Source: Bacteroidota bacterium | GTDB taxonomy: Bacteria; Bacteroidota; Bacteroidia; Chitinophagales; Saprospiraceae | Direction: 5' to 3' | DNA: 38,691 bases | Assembly: GCA_024642705.1 (NCBI GenBank) | Contig: JAHEAQ010000049.1 | Location: 1-38,691 of the forward strand | Shown here: positions 34,555 through 38,691 of the stretch, in pieces | Layout: each line of letters starts with the position of its first letter | Position numbering within the stretch: the stretch's first letter is position 1 | Translations under genes and position numbers: made by a program | The notes under the pieces: model-generated | Databases searched by the model: none | Told to the model about the DNA's origin: nothing | Seen by the model: only the letters and a program-made list of their open reading frames with translations

Positions 34555-36027
34555 ATGTCTTCAATTTCAGTTATTGGCTCAGGTTTTGCTGGTTTATCTG
34601 CTGCATCAGTATTGGCTGCAAAAGGAAATTCTGTTACAGTATTTGAAAAAAATATTGAAATTGGAGGTAGAGCGCGAACATTTGGAGCCCAAGGCTTTTC
34701 TTATGATATGGGTCCTAGTTGGTATTGGATGCCAGATGTTTTTGAAAGGTTTTATAATTTATTTGGTCGAACCACTGAAGACTTTTATGAATTAAAAAAG
34801 CTGGATCCCGGATTTCAAGTAATTTTTGGCAATGATGATACCGTGAAGATTCCAGCTGATTTCGATGAATTGTGTGATTTATTTGAGTCTATTGAAAAAG
34901 GTAGTGGAAATCAATTAAGAAAATTTATAAAAATTGCTGAAATAAAATACAATACCGGAATCAATGATCTTGTTTACCAGCCAGGTCATTCTTTCAAAGA
35001 GTTTCTCAGTTTTGGTTTGTTAAAAGATGCTTTCAGTTTGCAGATATTTTCGTCTTTTAGTAAACATGTAAGACAATTTTTTACCAATCCTCAACTTATA
35101 TCAATCATTGAATTTCCAGTTTTATTTTTAGGTGCAATGCCAAAAGATACTCCAGCACTTTATAGTTTGATGAACTATGCAGGATTGAAGCAAGGCACTT
35201 TTTATCCAATGGGTGGTTTTGGGAAAGTAATTGAAGCATTTAAAACAATTGCTGATGAGTTAGGTGTCGAATTCAAAGCAAATGAAAACGTGGAAAAATT
35301 AGAGATTTCAGCGAATAAGGTTAGCCATCTTATATCCAATGGTCAAAGTTTCAACACAGACGCTGTTATAGCTTCAGCAGATTATCATCATGTGGAAAGC
35401 AAACTTTTGCCCAAAGAATTTAGAAATTATAATGAATCCTATTGGGATAAACGAACTTTCGCTCCTTCAAGCTTGATTTATTATTTAGGAATTGATAAGA
35501 AAGTGCCAAAATTAGAACACCATAACTTGTTTTTTGATGCAGATTTAGATATTCATTCCGCAGAAATTTATAAAAATATAAAATGGCCTACAGATCCTTT
35601 GTTTTACGTTTGTTGCCCTTCAAAAACTGACCATACTGTTGTGCCGGAGGGTTCTGAAAATTTATTTCTTCTGATGCCAATTGCCCCAGGATTGAACGAT
35701 ACCGAAGAATTAAGAGAACAATATTTCAAGGTTATGATGGATAGAATTTATAAATATACTGGCGAAAATTTTAGTGAGAATATTGTTTACAAAAGAAGTT
35801 ATTGCGTATCGAATTTTATAGAAGATTATAATGCGTACAAAGGAAATGCTTATGGATTAGCCAACACTTTGTTTCAAACCGCAATTTTCAAACCCAAATT
35901 AAAAAGCAAAAAGATAAAGAATTTATTTTTCTCAGGACAATTAACAGTTCCAGGCCCTGGAGTTCCACCTTCCATAATTTCAGGACAAGTTGCTGCAACT
36001 GAATTGATGAAATATCTAAAGAATTAA
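34555..36027 (+). CDS. crtI: Phytoene desaturase
   Basis: The 490-residue FAD-dependent CrtI-type desaturase introduces the double bonds that turn phytoene into lycopene. It starts with the dinucleotide-binding fold IGSGFAGLSAA (7-17), the acidic end of the second strand at E31 (VFEKN) and GGRART (37-42), and ends with the CrtI C-terminal FAD block GPGVPPSIISG. No other carotene oxygenase or ketolase features are seen. It is separated from crtB by only three bases, so crtI-crtB are co-transcribed. The operator-like element O2 lies just upstream. ATG 34555 is the only reasonable start. Confidence 0.93.
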   Translation: MSSISVIGSGFAGLSAASVLAAKGNSVTVFEKNIEIGGRARTFGAQGFSYDMGPSWYWMPDVFERFYNLFGRTTEDFYELKKLDPGFQVIFGNDDTVKIPADFDELCDLFESIEKGSGNQLRKFIKIAEIKYNTGINDLVYQPGHSFKEFLSFGLLKDAFSLQIFSSFSKHVRQFFTNPQLISIIEFPVLFLGAMPKDTPALYSLMNYAGLKQGTFYPMGGFGKVIEAFKTIADELGVEFKANENVEKLEISANKVSHLISNGQSFNTDAVIASADYHHVESKLLPKEFRNYNESYWDKRTFAPSSLIYYLGIDKKVPKLEHHNLFFDADLDIHSAEIYKNIKWPTDPLFYVCCPSKTDHTVVPEGSENLFLLMPIAPGLNDTEELREQYFKVMMDRIYKYTGENFSENIVYKRSYCVSNFIEDYNAYKGNAYGLANTLFQTAIFKPKLKSKKIKNLFFSGQLTVPGPGVPPSIISGQVAATELMKYLKN

Positions 36028-36030
36028 AAG

Positions 36031-36867
36031 ATGAAAGAAATTTTTGACAATGTATCTGGATTTTGCAGTAAAGCTGTAACAAAAGCTTATAGCACAAGTT
36101 TTTCTATGGGAATAAAACTTCTTGACAAAAAATTTCACACGCCTATATATGGAATATATGGTTTTGTGAGGCTGGCAGATGAAATTGTGGATAGTTTTCA
36201 TGATTATAATAAAGCGAACTTGTTAAAGAGATTTAAGAAGGATACCTATAAAGCTTTTGAAGATGGCATAAGCCTAAATCCAATATTGAATGAATTTCAA
36301 AGAACTGTAAATAAATATAAGATCGATTTTGAATTAGTGGAAACTTTCTTAAATAGTATGGAAATGGATCTCGGACAAACCGAATATGATCCAGATTCTT
36401 ATAATTTATATATTTTAGGTTCAGCAGAAGTGGTGGGGCTGATGTGCTTAAAGGTTTTTTGTGAGGGTGATGCTAAACAATATGAAATATTAAAACCTTA
36501 TGCTATGAAGTTGGGTTCAGCATTTCAGAAAGTTAACTTTTTGCGTGATTTGAAAGCGGATTATAATATTCTAGGAAGGACTTATTTCCCGAATGTAAAT
36601 TTCGAGAAGTTTTCACAAGAAGATAAATTTATCATTCAAAAAGAAATCGAAGCAGAGTTTGATGAGGCTTTGGTTGGCATCAAAATGTTACCTTCAACTT
36701 CAAGAAGAGGAGTTTATTTGGCTTATTATTATTACAAGAAACTTTATTTAAAAATAAAAAAGACTCCAGCGAATCAATTAATGAACACAAGAATTAGAAT
36801 ACCAAATTTCAATAAGGTAGGTTTGACTTTTAAATCACTGATAAGAACTCAGCTGGGAATTCTTTGA
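36031..36867 (+). CDS. crtB: Phytoene synthase
   Basis: This 278-residue squalene/phytoene synthase condenses two geranylgeranyl diphosphates into phytoene. The two aspartate-rich motifs that bind Mg-diphosphate are DEIVD (50-54) and DLKAD (173-177), the latter in the family block AFQKVNFLRDLKAD. Length and composition are normal for Bacteroidota CrtB. It begins three bases after the crtI stop codon, and crtZ follows after 50 bases. CrtI and CrtB together give lycopene from isoprenoid precursors. Confidence 0.93.
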   Translation: MKEIFDNVSGFCSKAVTKAYSTSFSMGIKLLDKKFHTPIYGIYGFVRLADEIVDSFHDYNKANLLKRFKKDTYKAFEDGISLNPILNEFQRTVNKYKIDFELVETFLNSMEMDLGQTEYDPDSYNLYILGSAEVVGLMCLKVFCEGDAKQYEILKPYAMKLGSAFQKVNFLRDLKADYNILGRTYFPNVNFEKFSQEDKFIIQKEIEAEFDEALVGIKMLPSTSRRGVYLAYYYYKKLYLKIKKTPANQLMNTRIRIPNFNKVGLTFKSLIRTQLGIL

Positions 36868-36917
36868 TAAAAGGTAAATTCACAAATATTAAGATTAAAA
36901 AATAAACAGTTTTTAAA

Positions 36918-37394
36918 ATGTTATCAAGTATATTTTCGAGTTTATTCATTACCCTTCTTGCTTTTGTAGGAATGGAGTGCGTGGCATGGTTGGCACATAA
37001 ATACATAATGCATGGTGTTGGTTGGTTTCTGCATAAGGATCATCATCAAAAAGGGACTACTAGTTTTTTTGAATTGAATGATTATTTCTTTTTAATTTTT
37101 GCAATTCCAGGAATAGTGTGTTTGATTTTTGGAATGCAAGCAGGTTTTAATTTTTTGTTTTGGATAGGATTAGGAATTACTTTGTATGGTGCAGCCTATT
37201 TTTTAGTACATGATATTTTTATCCACCAGAGATTTAAAATTTTTAGAAATACAGATTCTTTTTACCTTAGGGCGATTCGACGAGGACATAAAATGCATCA
37301 CAAACATTTAGGAAAACATGATGGCGAATCTTTTGGAATGTTATGGGTTTCTATGAAATACTTTAAAGAAGCAATAGCAAGAAACAAAGCTTAA
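36918..37394 (+). CDS. crtZ: Beta-carotene hydroxylase, CrtZ type
   Basis: The 158-residue integral membrane di-iron hydroxylase has the histidine clusters of the fatty acid hydroxylase superfamily: HKYIMH (27-32), HKDHH (39-43), HDIFIH (98-103) and HKMHH (124-128), between hydrophobic spans. It adds 3-hydroxyl groups to the beta-ionone rings of beta-carotene, giving zeaxanthin. Since it needs a cyclised substrate, a lycopene cyclase must be encoded elsewhere. It is the last gene of the crt cluster; its stop lies 15 bases from the convergent AlkD-like gene, with no obvious terminator. Confidence 0.9.
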   Translation: MLSSIFSSLFITLLAFVGMECVAWLAHKYIMHGVGWFLHKDHHQKGTTSFFELNDYFFLIFAIPGIVCLIFGMQAGFNFLFWIGLGITLYGAAYFLVHDIFIHQRFKIFRNTDSFYLRAIRRGHKMHHKHLGKHDGESFGMLWVSMKYFKEAIARNKA

Positions 37395-37409
37395 AAAAAT
37401 GTTGTTCTC

Positions 37410-38516
37410 TTAAACTATTAGTTCAAAATTTAATTTTTGGACTTCATTTCCATTAACAATGATCGCCAATTGATGTTTACCTAAATGATATTTTCTAGTA
37501 GTTATGATTTTGAAGGATTGTCTTTTCTTAACAGTGGTTTGCAAACCAGGTTTATATTCTTTTTCACTGATTTGAAAAACTTTTTTAGTTAATGATCCAT
37601 TGGCTTTTTGGAAATAAATACCATATTCTAACCTTATGTTAACAGTCTTATTGTTATTGTTTTTAATAAGAAAGTTGAATTCAAGATAATCACCAATTTT
37701 AATTGTTGAATTTAGAATTTTGAGTTTGTCGACTTTTATGAATTCAATTGATCCGAAATCAAACAATTTCATCACTTCAGGATTTCCTTGTTTCAACAAA
37801 GTTCTGCAAGCGTGTTTCAACAATTTATCTACTTTACTATTTTTTTCTTTCCAATTTTTTACAATCTGAATAACTGTATTAGGATGGTCTTTTGAAATAT
37901 CATTTAGGTTATTGGCAACGCTTCTACGAACATATTCAGATGGATCATTTTTTAAATTTTCAAGAATTGGTAAGATGGGAGAGGGATCTTTTTTGAAATT
38001 TGGCAAAGCTATGGCCCAAGGTAATCTTGGTCTGCAGCCTTCTGTTGAAAGCCTTCTAACAGAATGACTTTTGTGTGTTGACCAAATAAGCATTTGAGGG
38101 ATTAATTCTTCTTCATATTTCAAAATAAAGTGTCGAATAGCAAATTCGCAAGAAACAAATTGGGTCATAATCTCAATCGCTTCTATAGATTTAGAATAAT
38201 TATCTATACCATAAACTTCAATGAAATCTGGATAGAAAATAAATTCGAGATTATCATTTTTGAAACCATTTTCAAGAAAGACCGGAATACTTTTTAATAT
38301 AACATCTATGTTTTTAGAAAAGTCATCGGATAAGTGATCTTTCAAAACCACAGTGATATGCCGCATCCTTTCTTTGAGTGCTTTTTCTTCCCAATCTGAA
38401 TTATAGATTTTTTTTAAAAAGGAGTCGCTATCAAAATCTGGTTTTACAAGAGTAAACGAATGAAGAAATTTGTTGAAAAATTCTTTACTATAAATATCCT
38501 TAAGCAGTTCAGCCAT
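37410..38516 (-). CDS. DNA alkylation repair (AlkD-like) HEAT-repeat protein
   Basis: This 368-residue cytosolic protein has the AlkD-like superhelix of HEAT-type helix pairs (about 1-265), with CEFAIRHFILKYEEELIPQMLIW and the basic-aromatic block SHSVRRLSTEGCRPRLPWAIAL typical of bacterial DNA alkylation repair proteins, followed by a C-terminal beta domain of about 100 residues (VKKRQSFKIITTRKYH). AlkD excises bulky or charged alkylated bases. The start is set at ATG 38516 because it overlaps the stop of the upstream WG-repeat gene by one base (TAATG); an ATG 39 bases upstream (38555) would extend it into that gene's coding region. Confidence 0.85.
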   Translation of the reverse strand: MAELLKDIYSKEFFNKFLHSFTLVKPDFDSDSFLKKIYNSDWEEKALKERMRHITVVLKDHLSDDFSKNIDVILKSIPVFLENGFKNDNLEFIFYPDFIEVYGIDNYSKSIEAIEIMTQFVSCEFAIRHFILKYEEELIPQMLIWSTHKSHSVRRLSTEGCRPRLPWAIALPNFKKDPSPILPILENLKNDPSEYVRRSVANNLNDISKDHPNTVIQIVKNWKEKNSKVDKLLKHACRTLLKQGNPEVMKLFDFGSIEFIKVDKLKILNSTIKIGDYLEFNFLIKNNNNKTVNIRLEYGIYFQKANGSLTKKVFQISEKEYKPGLQTTVKKRQSFKIITTRKYHLGKHQLAIIVNGNEVQKLNFELIV

Positions 38517-38691
38517 TAATCCACTTTTGTGCCGTCTTTTGAAATGAAGTACCATTGCTCACTTTCCCACGAAGAATGTTCTCCATCCTGTATGGTAGAA
38601 CATGATTCTGAAACTTTTGCTTTTCCATTTTCAAAAGGATAGGCACAATCAAATCTTGGCTCAATTATTATATTTCCATCTTCAGCAGCAT
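38516..38691 (-). CDS. WG-repeat protein, C-terminal fragment (partial)
   Basis: The minus strand is open from the window edge to TAA at 38518-38516, giving 57 residues. The line EDGNIIIEPRFDCAYPFENGKAKV is the WG (KWG) repeat signature, in which a glycine turn, IIIxPxFD, and an aromatic-rich strand with F.NG.A alternate. WG-repeat proteins are found in Bacteroidota and often attach to other domains; function is unknown. Its stop codon overlaps the AlkD-like ATG by one base, so both are co-translated. Confidence 0.75.
   Translation of the reverse strand, partial: AAEDGNIIIEPRFDCAYPFENGKAKVSESCSTIQDGEHSSWESEQWYFISKDGTKVD

Overview
The window looks like chromosomal DNA of a low-GC Bacteroidota bacterium, probably a marine or freshwater flavobacterial or saprospirial type. 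Pointers are a type IX secretion (T9SS) C-terminal sorting domain, a carboxypeptidase-regulatory/plug/beta-barrel TonB-type receptor, promoter elements of the Bacteroidota form TTG...TAnnTTTG, near absence of Shine-Dalgarno sequences, polysaccharide-active enzymes and a carotenoid (crtI-crtB-crtZ) cluster. No rRNA, tRNA, CRISPR array or intact mobile element was seen.

Layout. 1-1937: the tail of a GH28-like glycosidase and an M61-type peptidase. 2478-7448 (minus strand): a sensor kinase, a 58-residue protein overlooked by length filters, and a LuxR-type response regulator in one coupled operon, followed by a large T9SS-exported protein made of two tandem copies of an esterase-like module; this block looks richer in GC than its surroundings. 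7449-8340: a gene graveyard with broken tyrosine-recombinase and DUF3738-type remnants. 8361-18779: a long plus-strand array with Tat-signal TldD, TldE, then DUF4159, MoxR ATPase, DUF58, BatA-like, DUF4175-like and a further membrane protein; the last six are tightly packed (mostly ATGA overlaps). 19000-24882: small accessory genes (S74-type remnant, ankyrin protein, class-C-type serine hydrolase lipoprotein, SRPBCC protein, VOC protein, DoxX-like protein, two unknowns). 24997-27417 (minus): TonB-type outer-membrane receptor. 27989-29515: GNAT-nitrilase fusion. 29670-33500: sialate O-acetylesterase and sulfatase lipoprotein, a small glycan-processing pair. 33629-37394: CarH/LitR-type MerR regulator with intact B12-binding motifs, then crtI, crtB and crtZ. 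37410-38691 (minus): an AlkD-like HEAT protein and the tail of a WG-repeat protein.

Most interesting non-gene signal: a 30-bp element, TGTTTAA-N16-TTAAACA with 22 of 30 positions identical, lies immediately before both the MerR regulator and crtI. It is probably the operator (or an RNA hairpin) of a light/B12-controlled carotenoid regulon. Second, at several places a -7-like box ending in TTTG is followed after exactly four bases by a start codon (ATG, GTG or TTG), which suggests leaderless mRNAs. Functions below are family assignments made by reading the sequence; no database search was run.
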